Assembly: GCA_905181875.1 (NCBI GenBank)
Contig: CAJIZH010000002.1
Span: 124,001 to 188,000, forward strand
DNA from: Flavobacteriales bacterium UBA6770
GTDB lineage: Bacteria > Bacteroidota > Bacteroidia > Flavobacteriales_G > Salibacteraceae
Length of the DNA stretch: 64,000 bases
Reading direction: 5' to 3'
Position 1 is the stretch's first letter; each line of letters starts with the position of its first letter. Positions 1 through 9,310 of the stretch are shown here, in pieces. The position numbers were made by a program, and so were the translations under genes. The notes under the pieces were generated by a model that was not told where the DNA came from, did not search any database, and saw nothing but the letters and a program-made list of their open reading frames with translations.

Positions 1-497
1 TTGGTTGGCGAAGGTATAATTATAAAAAGGATAATTAATGTATGTACATCTATATTTTACGACTTTTTAATGCTCAGCTTTTTAGTAATAAGCATTTAAA
101 TATCAATTCGTATAGGTCTTCCAGCGCTTTTCTAGCTTTGTTGTAGTGTTGAATAGCATCTTTAAGTGATAATAACCCACAGCTGATAATACAATTGGTT
201 CCAAACCTTTTAGTTTCAATTCTAATAAATCAGAACATTGATTTGACTCTACCTCTGCATAGGAGTAGTCTATATGCAATGATGTCGCAGCAATAACTGA
301 AATCCAAATGGTGTATGTTTTAACTGAATTCTTCTTTTATCGTCACTTATATCCCGCTGAAATATTTGGTTAGAAGACATTTACTTCGAACATAAGAATT
401 ACTACATCTTGATGATCAATTCGAGGGTTATATTGAAAAATCGGCCTTTCAGATTGCGAAAAGATCGTTTTTAACTAAAGACAAACCAAATAAAAGT
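1..497. other. Non-coding or eroded stretch at window start
   Basis: No intact gene can be supported here. On the minus strand there is an open frame of about 77 codons (roughly 103-336) with protein-like composition but no start codon near its beginning and a stop just upstream of it, so it may be the eroded tail of a lost gene. I do not recognise its product. Confidence 0.4.
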
Positions 498-1781
498 TTA
501 ATTCTTTATAAGTCTTTCTCGAACAATTACACCTTCATTATCAATTTGAACAATATAGATTCCTGGGTCCAATTCAATCAGAGAAATAGTTGACTCAGAT
601 TTAGAAATTGTTTGTTTTGTAATAAGTTTTCCATTTAAGTCAAACAAGCAAACCGAAGTTTCTGAATCTGAGTCAATCTGAAAGTTAAGAACATCAGATG
701 CTGGGTTGGGAAACATTTGAAAATTACTTTCACCAAATAAACTTTCTACTCCAACAGTTAAATTTGGGTCAGTTTCTTCCTCTTCTATTGTAGATAAATC
801 GAAAGATAGCATTTGATTTAAACGCAATCCAGAAGCGTCTTCTCCTCCTACTAAATAAACCATATTATCAATAACAAAAGTACCTGTAGCCCATCTGCTT
901 CCATTTCCAGGATGCGACTCTTGTTTTATCCAAGAGTCTAAATCTGGTGTATACTGATAAAAATATCCAGAATCAAAGTTTTGATGTTGTTCATTCTCTC
1001 CACTTATTATGTAACCGTATTTACCGTTATTAAATTGACTTCCAGCCACTCTTCCTTCTCCAGGAAAATCACTCAGTTTTGTCCATGAATTATTTACTGT
1101 GTTAAATTTATAAAAGTCATTATAAATATTTGTTGAAGTCAATCTAAAACCAGGAACAAAAGTTGTTCCGTGTCCCATGCCAACGTATGCATCCGTACCA
1201 ATACCAAAGAAATACGGGTGATGTCTTGTATCTCCCGGCAAATCAGGATGTTTCAACCAAGAATTTGAAGAAATGTTGTATTCGTACCAGTCTTTGCGAT
1301 TTCCTGTAGCGCTGCCACCTGCACCAACAAAGAGCTTTCCGTTCGCAGTAGAAACAAAAGCTGGATGAAAACGACCAACACAAGAACAAGAAGCAAGTTG
1401 CTTCCAAGTATTGGCAATTGGATCATACTCCCACAAATCATTTAAATATTGATTTGTTGAACTTATCCCAAAACCTACATAAGCTTTTCCATTATTTGTT
1501 ACAGCGTATGAGAAGCTTCTGGCTACTCCAGGAAAATCGGCCATTTTTGTCCAAGTATTGGAAACAGGATCATATCTGTAAAAATCCTTAACATAAGTAT
1601 CTGCGCCACCTGCTTGTGCTCCAGCTGTACCTGCTAAAACATAACCGTTGCCAATTAATGAAAAAGCGATAGGATGATGCCTTGCTACGCCAGGAAACGG
1701 GGCTTTAGTTTTCCAATTTGATTGACCGATAGCAAACAAACAGCTTATTAAAAAAATAAAAGAAATATGTAGATTTTTCAT
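498..1781 (-). CDS. Secreted kelch-repeat protein with T9SS C-terminal sorting domain
   Basis: A protein of about 427 residues. An N-terminal signal peptide (hydrophobic run ending near FAIGQ) is followed by six or so kelch-type blades. These recur as aromatic motifs such as YDPVSNTWTKMADFPG and YDPIANTWKQL, so a single beta-propeller is likely. The last 75 residues hold the T9SS type A sorting signal (MFPNPASDVLNF and a terminal GIYIVQIDNEG strand), which is normally cleaved as the protein is exported and fixed at the cell surface. I chose the ATG at 1781 rather than the upstream one because the signal peptide starts there. No enzyme motif is visible; a binding or adhesion role is inference. 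It stands alone between decayed regions. Confidence 0.88.
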   Translation of the reverse strand: MKNLHISFIFLISCLFAIGQSNWKTKAPFPGVARHHPIAFSLIGNGYVLAGTAGAQAGGADTYVKDFYRYDPVSNTWTKMADFPGVARSFSYAVTNNGKAYVGFGISSTNQYLNDLWEYDPIANTWKQLASCSCVGRFHPAFVSTANGKLFVGAGGSATGNRKDWYEYNISSNSWLKHPDLPGDTRHHPYFFGIGTDAYVGMGHGTTFVPGFRLTSTNIYNDFYKFNTVNNSWTKLSDFPGEGRVAGSQFNNGKYGYIISGENEQHQNFDSGYFYQYTPDLDSWIKQESHPGNGSRWATGTFVIDNMVYLVGGEDASGLRLNQMLSFDLSTIEEEETDPNLTVGVESLFGESNFQMFPNPASDVLNFQIDSDSETSVCLFDLNGKLITKQTISKSESTISLIELDPGIYIVQIDNEGVIVRERLIKN

Positions 1782-1921
1782 GTATTTATCTTTGTACTTA
1801 ATATGAACAATCAAAAAAGTTAATGGTTTGACACTATAATCAAACAGTCATTTAACTGACAAAAAACAGTTCATAAACCTGAGTTCTTACGTTAATCAAA
1901 GGTAATACAAGAACTGCTGTT

Positions 1922-2392
1922 TCACTTAAACCGTTGATTTACTTCTTTAAATTTCTCATTGAGTAATATAAAATCTAACTCTCCTTTATATTCGATGAGA
2001 TGTTCTATAATTCCTAGTGCCTTTCTAATTCTGGCATCAATAATCTTTAGATTAAATATAGAATAGCTGAGCGTTCGTTACTTTCCAGAAGCTTATTTAT
2101 GAAAGAATTGGCTAGCTAGTTCCTCCTGAATTAGTATTTCTTCGAATTCTTATGGCATAGACATCTTATTTGTGCTTTCTTCTTTTTCTAAGTGAATGTT
2201 AATGAGTTCAGCAATTTTCAGCCCTATTCTTTTTAGAATTGAACCATTAACTAAAATATAGCGTTCATTAACTCTACTTTTTACCTAGATATGGGGTCCA
2301 TTTTTATCATTAAACACTGCCTTAACTATTGGATATTTATTTGTACCAAACTTAGCTATTAAATTCTCAGGTACAGAAACGATAAAATACCA
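1922..2392 (-). pseudogene. Decayed YdeI/OmpD-associated (DUF1905-type) protein
   Basis: Reading the minus strand in one frame gives a family-like sequence interrupted by four stops. It begins WYFIVSVPENLIAKFG, has a DUF1905-like barrel segment (ERYILVNGSILKRIGLKI), and ends with the YdeI helical part (DARIRKALGIIEHLIEYKG). In-frame stops lie at 2285-2287 (TAG) and 2150-2152 (TAA), and two more TAA codons follow within about 15 codons. The start region is also lost. Several independent lesions make this real decay rather than sequencing error. The family assignment is from memory of conserved motifs. Confidence 0.68.
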
Positions 2393-2460
2393 CCTCAATA
2401 AAGTGTAGAGTTTTTCGAGCGGTGCATAAAACTATCGAGCTATTATTAATTATTGGTTCA

Positions 2461-2502
2461 AAAAAAAATCCCTTACCAAATAAATTGGTAAAGGATTTTT
2501 TT
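2461..2502 (-). terminator. Rho-independent terminator of the 2.5-5.9 kb operon
   Basis: An inverted repeat pairs AATCCCTTACCAA with TTGGTAAAGGATT around a short AT loop, flanked by an A-run on one side and a T-run on the other. It lies just past the stop codon at 2518 and could work in both directions. Confidence 0.75.
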
Positions 2503-2517
2503 AATTGCAAAATTTAT

Positions 2518-3033
2518 CTACTCTGCTGCTGCACCTTCAGCGTCACCAAATGCATCAGATACTTCATCCTCGTATCCAGTCATGAGAATTACGCAACCTT
2601 TAATAAGGGAAGAACCGTCCTCAGCAATATATGCTGGGATTAAAAAATTGACATATACCTCTGAAAATCCTAAATCAGGATCTGGCTCAAAATTGAATTG
2701 TTTTTGTGAACTTTCGAACTCAGCCAATTGCTCTCTTTTCTTTTCAGTTTGAGGTTTATCGTAAATTCTAATTTTAATGTCTTTAGGAATTAGTTCAGTA
2801 TTAAATACAAAACGATATCTCGCATCATAATATATTGGAATACTAATTTCCTTGATATGATTGAAACGTTTAAATACAATACGGTTAGTAACCATATTCG
2901 TATATTTAAAAGGCACTAAAGCCTTTCTACATTTAATGACCACATCTCCCTTTGGACAATATGATGTTGGAGTTTGTTGAGCATGCAGATAACTCGAGGC
3001 AAGTAAAACTACAATTGATAGCAATATTCTCAT
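2518..3033 (-). CDS. Small secreted protein, family A copy 3
   Basis: 171 residues with a clear signal peptide (cleavage near LHAQQ). The family is unknown to me. It is a paralogue of the genes at 3951-4424 and 5393-5917: all share a core of the form KE-hydrophobic-P-I/L-Y/F, then Y-R/K-F-V-F/I-N-x-E, then a DKP triplet, and a C-terminal G-C-V/I motif. Two or more cysteines, one near the mature N terminus and one in the GC motif, are shared and could form a disulfide. An acidic, alanine-rich tail (DAFGDAEGAAAE) is unique to this copy. It is the last gene of a five-gene operon in which this family alternates with a lipoprotein family. Confidence 0.8.
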   Translation of the reverse strand: MRILLSIVVLLASSYLHAQQTPTSYCPKGDVVIKCRKALVPFKYTNMVTNRIVFKRFNHIKEISIPIYYDARYRFVFNTELIPKDIKIRIYDKPQTEKKREQLAEFESSQKQFNFEPDPDLGFSEVYVNFLIPAYIAEDGSSLIKGCVILMTGYEDEVSDAFGDAEGAAAE

Positions 3034-3051
3034 AATTCTTACTTTCTAATA

Positions 3052-3921
3052 TTAAACTTCAGTAATTCGATTTCTCAATTCAATAATCATAATAGATAGT
3101 TCTTCCAAATGTTCTTTCGAAATTTTATAATCTCTAAAAGATGCAATATTTTGGGAGTTTTTATTCTCTTCTAATCGTATAAAGAACTTATCAAGTTTGT
3201 TCAAATCCTTGGTAAATTGCTCGATATCTTCAGTTTGATTATTGTTTGACCGAAGGGCTTTAACCAAATTATCCAGAACAGTCATTTGCTCTACCAGTCT
3301 CCCTGAAATCATATGTTGATTATTCGAATTAGAAGCCTTAACTCCTAAATACATCCCTTCTATCCATGCTCCAGCAAAAATAATATGCGTTACTTCTTGT
3401 AAATTGTTTTCATCCACAAACATGTCTGTTTGCATTTGAATATCAATCATAACATTTAAAATCGAATCTTCATTTCCTAAGCTATTTTGAAACCTATTCA
3501 ACAATTCTTCTGATTCAAACACAGCGCCAAATCCAATTTTATCTGAAAGACTTTTTATTGTTTTCAAGTAAGCAGTTGCATCCTGGCTTTGTCCATTCAG
3601 AATTATGTAGGCTAAATCGGCAGAATAAACTCCAAAGTTCAAAATCTTCTGAGACTTCGTGATGTATTGTTCTTGATTGGAAGGAGAATTAGTGAGGCCT
3701 TCTATGTAACTTAATCCTGATTTTTGGAAAATAGAACCTATTTGCAATGCTGAAGGTAAATAAAATACTTCAGGTTCTTTATCTTCTCCTTCCTCTGCCA
3801 TTTCATTCAGTAAATCATCTTGGGCTTGCTCCTCTTGAGAAACTTGTTGCGTTGTGTTTTCACCACATGACGTCAATATCATTGTTGAAATAAACAAAGC
3901 TGTAATTACATTCTTATCCAT
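3052..3921 (-). CDS. Helical lipoprotein, family B copy 2
   Basis: 289 residues starting with a lipoprotein signal (lipobox LTSC, Cys19). An acidic, Gln-rich linker of about 30 residues leads into an all-helical domain that begins LPSALQIGSIFQKSGLSYIEG and includes HIIFAGAWIEGMYLGVKA. It is a close paralogue of the gene at 4449-5318, with the same length and the same core motifs. I do not recognise a named domain or catalytic residues. It lies 18 bp upstream of a family A gene, consistent with co-translation. A periplasm-facing, membrane-anchored partner of the family A proteins is inference from the alternating order. Confidence 0.82.
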   Translation of the reverse strand: MDKNVITALFISTMILTSCGENTTQQVSQEEQAQDDLLNEMAEEGEDKEPEVFYLPSALQIGSIFQKSGLSYIEGLTNSPSNQEQYITKSQKILNFGVYSADLAYIILNGQSQDATAYLKTIKSLSDKIGFGAVFESEELLNRFQNSLGNEDSILNVMIDIQMQTDMFVDENNLQEVTHIIFAGAWIEGMYLGVKASNSNNQHMISGRLVEQMTVLDNLVKALRSNNNQTEDIEQFTKDLNKLDKFFIRLEENKNSQNIASFRDYKISKEHLEELSIMIIELRNRITEV

Positions 3922-3950
3922 TGTTTTGGAAATTAGTTTAGTACTTGATA

Positions 3951-4424
3951 TTAATTCTTAAATCCTGAGTAAAAAATCACACAACCCTTATCGATTACGC
4001 TTGCGTCACTATTATTTGAAGCAGGAATAATATAATCAATATAGATTCTATTGTGAGTTACGTTTTTTGGTGGATCGTATACGAAATGTCGCTCATTACT
4101 GGTTCCATCATAGACTTTTATTCGGCTTGAATTACTAGCAGGCTTGTCGTAAATTTCAATTTTCACGTCTTGGTGCAGACCTTCTGTGTTAAACACAAAT
4201 CGATAATTAGCATCATGAAAAAGAGGCACTTCTACTTCTTTAAACTGACTTTCCGAATTAAAAGTAATTTTTGTGATTTTGAAAGCATAGTAATGAAATG
4301 GCTTTAAGTCCTGTTTACATTTTTTCTTTACTTCTTCATCCCATTTACACGAGTTCCTAACTGTTTGAGCGTGGATTGAAAGAGCACCACATAAAAGAGC
4401 CAGAACTAAAAATAAATTTCTCAT
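3951..4424 (-). CDS. Small secreted protein, family A copy 2
   Basis: 157 residues, signal peptide ending near SIHAQ. The core KEVEVPLFHDANYRFVFNTE followed by KIEIYDKP matches its two paralogues closely; the C terminus has KGCVIFYSGFKN. Cysteines occur in the N-terminal NSCKW and KKKCKQ segments and in the GC motif. This is the shortest copy and lacks the acidic tail of copy 3. It sits between two family B lipoproteins, with 24-29 bp gaps, so the whole array is probably one transcript. Function unknown. Confidence 0.8.
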   Translation of the reverse strand: MRNLFLVLALLCGALSIHAQTVRNSCKWDEEVKKKCKQDLKPFHYYAFKITKITFNSESQFKEVEVPLFHDANYRFVFNTEGLHQDVKIEIYDKPASNSSRIKVYDGTSNERHFVYDPPKNVTHNRIYIDYIIPASNNSDASVIDKGCVIFYSGFKN

Positions 4425-4448
4425 TTTATATAAATTTTAAAGTAATAA

Positions 4449-5318
4449 TTACGATTTGGTTATTTCGCTACGCAAATCTCTTACCATTTCGTAAAGTCTC
4501 TTCCAATCTGAATCTGTAAGTGCCGTTTCATCGTAAGAATATTTATCAGCTCCATTTACACCCTTAATGCTTAAAAAGTAATCCAAAATCGCTTGATATT
4601 TCCCTTCAATTGCAATAGTTTCTTCATTTCTATTTGGCTGAAACTGCAAACCCTTAATAAGATTCTCTACAATACCCATTTGCTCCGCTAAACGAGCTTT
4701 AAGGTTATCATTACCACTATTTTTAACAGCATCTAATCCTATAAACATTCCTTCAATCCATGCTCCAGCAAAAATTACCATTGCTGTATGCTCTTCATTA
4801 TTCTCCGCAATAAGCATATCTGTTTTTTCTTGAAACTCTAGCATTATAGTGAAAACTGAATCTTTATTCCCAATATTTGCCTCAAAACGTTCAAATAAAG
4901 GACCGGTATTAAAAATTCCGGACATTCCTGTTTCGTCAGCTAGTTGTCTAACAGCTTTTAAATATTGTATCGACATTTGAGACTGGTCGTTAAGAATACA
5001 ATAAAATAAATCGCCACTGTAAACACCAAAATTCAATAGTTTCTCGAACTTTGAATTGTAGTCAGAAACTTTTACTGGATTATTGGTAATTCCGTCTAAG
5101 TAAGAAAGACCAGAATTCTTGAACATCGCACTAATCTGCAGCGCTGATGGAATTACAAATTCAGGTTGATCACTATTACCTTCAAATACTTCAACTTCCT
5201 GAACTACTGCTTCCTCGTTATCTTCGACGGGATTAGCATCAGGAGTATTTGAGTCTCCGCATGAAACTGCAAAAACACAAACTAATATTGCTATTATTGG
5301 ACTGACTTTTTTAATCAT
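4449..5318 (-). CDS. Helical lipoprotein, family B copy 1
   Basis: 289 residues with a lipobox ending AVSC (Cys20), an acidic linker and a helical domain starting IPSALQISAMFKNSGLSYLDG. The segment MVIFAGAWIEGMFIGLDAV is nearly identical to its paralogue at 3052-3921, and the NFGVYSGDLFYCILNDQSQ segment also aligns. No known catalytic motif is visible. Equal length and parallel domain layout suggest the A-B pair was duplicated as a unit. Anchoring to a membrane through the lipidated cysteine is known for this signal type; the role is unknown. Confidence 0.82.
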   Translation of the reverse strand: MIKKVSPIIAILVCVFAVSCGDSNTPDANPVEDNEEAVVQEVEVFEGNSDQPEFVIPSALQISAMFKNSGLSYLDGITNNPVKVSDYNSKFEKLLNFGVYSGDLFYCILNDQSQMSIQYLKAVRQLADETGMSGIFNTGPLFERFEANIGNKDSVFTIMLEFQEKTDMLIAENNEEHTAMVIFAGAWIEGMFIGLDAVKNSGNDNLKARLAEQMGIVENLIKGLQFQPNRNEETIAIEGKYQAILDYFLSIKGVNGADKYSYDETALTDSDWKRLYEMVRDLRSEITKS

Positions 5319-5392
5319 ATTTTATCATTTAGGGCTTATTGTTGCGAATATATGTAAATTACTCTATTAGGTTTTCTAACCCTTTTCATTTT

Positions 5393-5917
5393 TTAAAAAT
5401 CTACATCCTCAAATCCAGTTCCGATTAGTATACAACCTCTATTTCTTATGTGGTTGTTAAATTCTGCGTCACCAGGAATTTTAACAGATAAATATATTCT
5501 TGATCCTTCAAAATCTGAAGGGGTTTCATAGGTAAATGTTTTAGAGGTCGACTGAGATAATACTTTAGAACCCGAAACCTTGTGAGGTTTGTCAGTAATC
5601 TTCATTTCTACTCCAGTTGCCATACCTTCCGCATTAATCACAAACTTATATTGTGTTGTATGGTAGATAGGAATTGCGACTTCCTTGACTTGAGTATACG
5701 CTTTGTAGTGAATTTTCGCTGGAGTAATCTTTTCCAATTTAAATGGAGCAATTTCCACCTTAATTTTCTCTGCAGTTACTTTAAATGTACAACTCTCTTT
5801 GATTATAATTTCTTCAGGATCGGAATTACCAAACCTTACTTTTTTCTTTTGACCAAAAGAAAAATTCGAAAGAAACACTGTAATTAAAACTGCTAGCCCT
5901 ATACCTTTTATACTCAT
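5393..5917 (-). CDS. Small secreted protein, family A copy 1
   Basis: 174 residues with a signal peptide (cleavage near NFSFGQ). It is the most divergent of three family A paralogues: the core reads KEVAIPIYHTTQYKFVINAE and the later triplet is TDKP. It retains the C-terminal GC motif (RGCILIGTGFED) and one upstream cysteine (ESC). It is the first gene of the operon, with a 74-bp gap before the first family B lipoprotein. No known domain recognised. Confidence 0.78.
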   Translation of the reverse strand: MSIKGIGLAVLITVFLSNFSFGQKKKVRFGNSDPEEIIIKESCTFKVTAEKIKVEIAPFKLEKITPAKIHYKAYTQVKEVAIPIYHTTQYKFVINAEGMATGVEMKITDKPHKVSGSKVLSQSTSKTFTYETPSDFEGSRIYLSVKIPGDAEFNNHIRNRGCILIGTGFEDVDF

Positions 5918-6074
5918 TTTATTGATTTTTAGACGTGCGACTAAAATAGGAAACTAAATAAGGTTTCTGAATTACTTAGTTAAGAGGCTATCAACAAAAA
6001 AATTAAACATAACTTTTTGATATACAGTATTTTAAATTAATATTTATGATTAGTTCACATTCTTAAAAGTTTCT

Positions 6075-6082
6075 TAGTTTTG
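6075..6082 (+). promoter_or_regulatory. Candidate -7 promoter element of the antiporter gene
   Basis: TAGTTTTG matches the Bacteroidota TAnnTTTG consensus 46 bp upstream of the ATG at 6129. No convincing -33 TTG is seen at the usual distance. The leader that follows repeats ACACACAAAA. Confidence 0.5.
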
Positions 6083-6128
6083 GGCGAAACACACAAAAAA
6101 TAAAATCTAACACACAAAATCAATTAAA

Positions 6129-7709
6129 ATGAAAGGTAACTGGAAGTTCTTATTTATGTCCATAATTGGACTTTTTATGATCGGCTTGTCATACGGACAA
6201 ACAAACGATGACCAAGCAGCTATTGATGAACAAGTAACCAATTTAGAACAAAATGTAGAAACATCCAAACAAGTAATGTCGGAGTTAGAACAGGAAGAAA
6301 CTGTTGAAGATGTCATTACAGCTGAACCTATTGGAGAACATTCAAAAGAGGCTGTTGAAGAGGAAGGACATAATAGTCATGGTCATGAGGGCATGAACAC
6401 CTTGGATCTTATCGCATTATTAGTATTGCTTGCTGCGCTATTCACGTTTATCAATATTCACTATATAAAGCTTCCAGGAACAATTGGACTTATGCTTCAA
6501 GCTTTGTTTTTGAGTTTAGCAATTGTGGGGGCTGGATTTATATTCCCTTCAATACGAGAAGGTGCAGAAAACATAATGCGTAATGTTGATTTCACAGAAG
6601 TACTGCTAAACATTATGCTTAGCTTCTTGCTTTATGCTGGTGCATTACATGTTGATATTGATAAGCTTAAAGAAGAATCCGCTTCAGTTGTTGTTCTTGC
6701 AATTTTCGGAACGTTAATGTCGACTTTTTTAATTGCTACAGCAATTTACTATTTCTTAGGATTATTTGAATTAGGCTTTGAAATTGAATATATCCACTGT
6801 TTATTGCTTGGAGCTCTGATTTCTCCGACTGATCCAATTGCAGTATTAGCTATCCTAAAAACAACCAATATTTCAAAAAACCTTCAAATTAAAATTGAAG
6901 GTGAATCTCTTTTTAATGATGGTATTGGTGTAGTTGTCTTTATTACCATTCTTGCTATTGCTTCGGGTGGTTCTAGTCATGGTGGCGGTGAAGAAGTTAC
7001 TGCTGGATCCGTAGCTTTCTTATTTGGTAAAGAAGTATTTGGTGGCCTGCTATTAGGTGGGGTTTTTGGAGCATTTGGTTATTGGTTGTTAGTTGTTATT
7101 GATAATGCTCATGAAGAATTAGAAGTACTTACTACACTGGCTTTAGTTTTAGTAGGAACTCAGATAGCTGTTCATTTGCATATTTCGGCTCCACTTGCTA
7201 TGGTAGTGATGGGCTTAATAGTAGGAAGAGGTAATTCTACTGCTGGACAGTTAGATGAAAATGGAGTAGAAATTGAAGGAATTGCAGGTGAGTATGTAAT
7301 GAAATTCTGGCACCTAGTTGATGAAGCGATGAACGCTATCCTATTCATTCTTATTGGATTAGAAATGTTAATTATTATTGAAGAAAGTACAGGTGCATTC
7401 TTGCAAATTGGTGTTATAAGTATATTTATCATTCTAGCAGGTAGATTTCTTGGAGTTGCTATTCCCGTTACTATTCTTGACTTCTTCAAACGATCGGCAA
7501 CAGGAACTATTCCGATTCTTACATGGGGCGGTTTAAGAGGTGGTATTTCTATTGCATTAGCACTATCTCTAAGTAACGCTGATCTTGGTGGAGAGGTAGA
7601 TGGAAAGCAAATAAAATATTTGATTGTTACAATTACCTATTGTGTGGTTGTCTTCTCTATTCTTGTACAAGGAATGACCATCGAAAAACTGGTTAAGAAG
7701 TATCTTTAA
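6129..7709 (+). CDS. Na+(K+)/H+ antiporter, CPA1/NhaP type
   Basis: 526 residues. An N-terminal signal-like segment (FMIGLSYGQ) and an acidic, His-containing linker of about 65 residues precede about 12 membrane segments. CPA1 hallmarks are present: SPTDPIAVLAILK and GESLFNDGIGVVVF, which supply the paired acidic residues of the ion-binding site, and GGLRGGISIALALSLS near the C terminus. It should exchange cytoplasmic Na+ (or K+) for H+ at the inner membrane for pH and sodium balance. There is no C-terminal regulatory domain. The secreted acidic N-terminal extension is unusual for bacterial NhaP proteins. It is transcribed alone, with its own terminator. Confidence 0.92.
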   Translation: MKGNWKFLFMSIIGLFMIGLSYGQTNDDQAAIDEQVTNLEQNVETSKQVMSELEQEETVEDVITAEPIGEHSKEAVEEEGHNSHGHEGMNTLDLIALLVLLAALFTFINIHYIKLPGTIGLMLQALFLSLAIVGAGFIFPSIREGAENIMRNVDFTEVLLNIMLSFLLYAGALHVDIDKLKEESASVVVLAIFGTLMSTFLIATAIYYFLGLFELGFEIEYIHCLLLGALISPTDPIAVLAILKTTNISKNLQIKIEGESLFNDGIGVVVFITILAIASGGSSHGGGEEVTAGSVAFLFGKEVFGGLLLGGVFGAFGYWLLVVIDNAHEELEVLTTLALVLVGTQIAVHLHISAPLAMVVMGLIVGRGNSTAGQLDENGVEIEGIAGEYVMKFWHLVDEAMNAILFILIGLEMLIIIEESTGAFLQIGVISIFIILAGRFLGVAIPVTILDFFKRSATGTIPILTWGGLRGGISIALALSLSNADLGGEVDGKQIKYLIVTITYCVVVFSILVQGMTIEKLVKKYL

Positions 7710-7729
7710 AATATCTAAAGAGTGATTTA

Positions 7730-7767
7730 AAAAGCTCCTATCGGAATTACGGTAGGAGCTTTTTTTT
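7730..7767 (+). terminator. Rho-independent terminator after the antiporter
   Basis: A perfect 11-bp stem (AAAAGCTCCTA with TAGGAGCTTTT) closes a 12-base loop and runs into a T-tract, 20 bp past the antiporter stop codon. Confidence 0.9.
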
Positions 7768-8532
7768 AACTTTCCATTTCAGTAACTTACTTGTTAATGA
7801 ATATCCCTATTATTCTTTTAATACAAGCAAAATACTATCGCAACTTAAGGTCAATTTTCTTATCTATTATAATCAATTAATCTTCAAAATACCTGGACAC
7901 CGTTTTTGCAAATAGATCTAGTCTAAAGAATGTCAAACAGAATATTGAAGTTTCAATTCTTCTTCAACTGGTTTGTTTTGAGATTTAAAGCCAAGGTGAT
8001 TTTCTCCTAAAGTATCTTCATGATTTGAGAATCACTTCCAAATAAACCCAAGCAAACCAATCTTGAATCCAAACTGAATTATAAAATCCATGGTATACAT
8101 TTTATTGTGCTTTTAATTAACCATATAAGATATTGATTTGAGTAAATTACCCATTTATAGATAGCTATATTATCCACAATACAATATTCAATACATCTGA
8201 TTTTCTTGTTTTACTCGCTGAACATTCAGAAAAATTTTCTTCAAATTCTAAATGGGTAAATTGCAATTCAATTAGCCCCTAGTTCAATTAATCCAGCGCA
8301 TCCTGCTAATTTTATGATAGCTTATCACTAATAGTAATGATTCCCCATAACTTTTGAGCCGCTAAACGATGATAGAAAAAACTAGGATTATTTTAGCGAT
8401 TCATATCAAGTTGCGAAGAAAAAAGAAACCGAGGATTTAAAAGATATGCTTAAATCCAAAAAGGTTATTCTCTGTTCTTAATTTTTAACTCGAATCAAAT
8501 GGTTTCAAACCAAATTTCATTGGCTAATACAG
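7768..8532. other. Gene-free stretch, possibly eroded coding sequence
   Basis: No intact gene. On the minus strand a short frame near 8080 encodes a hydrophobic peptide (MYTMDFIIQFGFKIGLL) that runs into a stop and then continues in frame to about 7940, and on the plus strand a lysine-rich tail ends near 8480. Both could be relics; neither is recognisable. Confidence 0.4.
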
Positions 8533-8540
8533 TAATTTTG
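8533..8540 (+). promoter_or_regulatory. Candidate -7 promoter element of truA
   Basis: TAATTTTG matches TAnnTTTG and ends only 5 bp before the proposed TTG start codon at 8546. Transcription from it would begin at or next to the start codon, giving a leaderless or nearly leaderless message. Confidence 0.5.
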
Positions 8541-8545
8541 TAGCA

Positions 8546-9310
8546 TTGAAAACTGAGCAAAAAAGATGGTTTATAGAACTGAGTTATAATGGTGCAGCCT
8601 TCAGTGGTTGGCAACGTCAGTTAAATGCTTCGTCTGTTCAGCAAACAATTGAAGAAGCTATCAGTCTTATTTTTCAAAAACCTACGGAAATCTTAGGTTG
8701 TGGAAGAACCGATTCAGGAGTCCATGCAAAGTCCTTCTTCGCCCATTTTGATACTGAAATGTCATTTGAACCAGTTGATTTAATATTTAAACTCAATAGC
8801 ATTTTAAATAATGATATAGGAATTTCAAGGATTTGCTCTGTAGATAATGAGCTCCATGCTAGGTTTGATGCAACCTTAAGAACTTATAAGTACTTCGTTC
8901 TTTTTGAGAAAAATCCTTTTGAAATCCCCTTCAGTCATTATATCTATGGTACTAAACCAGATATAGAAAAAATGAATGTAGCAGCACAGCTGCTTTTAGG
9001 AGAGCATGATTTTTCATGCTTCGAGAAAATAGGGTCCGATAATTCTACCAGTATTTGCAAAATCTCGCATGCTAAATGGACTAAAAATGAAAGCGGTACT
9101 GTTTTCGAAATTTCAGCGAATAGATTTCTTAGAAATATGGTTCGAGCAATTACAGGGACCTTGTTGGAAGTCGGTCTAGATGATATTTCAATGGAAAAAT
9201 TCAAAACTATTCTTAAAAGTAAAGACCGAAGTCAAGCAGGACCTTCAGCTCCAGCAAAGGGCTTATTCCTTTGGGAAATCACCTATCCAAATCTTAAAAG
9301 TTATGAGTGA
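8546..9310 (+). CDS. truA: tRNA pseudouridine synthase A
   Basis: 254 residues. TruA isomerises uridines 38-40 in the anticodon arm of many tRNAs to pseudouridine. The catalytic aspartate is in the GCGRTDSGVHA motif (Asp56), and the N-terminal ELSYNGAAFSGWQRQ and later RFLRNMVRAITGTLLEVG segments are family hallmarks. Length is typical. The start is a TTG; no in-frame ATG precedes the conserved N terminus, so this start is well supported. It overlaps the next gene by 8 bp, suggesting translational coupling with the ABC exporter and the metalloprotease that follow. Confidence 0.95.
   Translation: MKTEQKRWFIELSYNGAAFSGWQRQLNASSVQQTIEEAISLIFQKPTEILGCGRTDSGVHAKSFFAHFDTEMSFEPVDLIFKLNSILNNDIGISRICSVDNELHARFDATLRTYKYFVLFEKNPFEIPFSHYIYGTKPDIEKMNVAAQLLLGEHDFSCFEKIGSDNSTSICKISHAKWTKNESGTVFEISANRFLRNMVRAITGTLLEVGLDDISMEKFKTILKSKDRSQAGPSAPAKGLFLWEITYPNLKSYE

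Noticed and set aside
2422..2643. A plus-strand frame over the 2.46-2.50 kb hairpin
   Set aside because: It crosses a terminator and runs antisense into family A copy 3; no coding character.
5582..5887. A 101-residue plus-strand frame
   Set aside because: Shadow of the signal-peptide gene on the other strand; composition rich in Phe, Ser and Cys as expected of an antisense frame.
9180..9302. An N-terminal extension of the ABC exporter
   Set aside because: These 41 codons lie inside truA in another frame and precede the natural start (MSDVTGN); a start inside truA's end fits the usual overlap.
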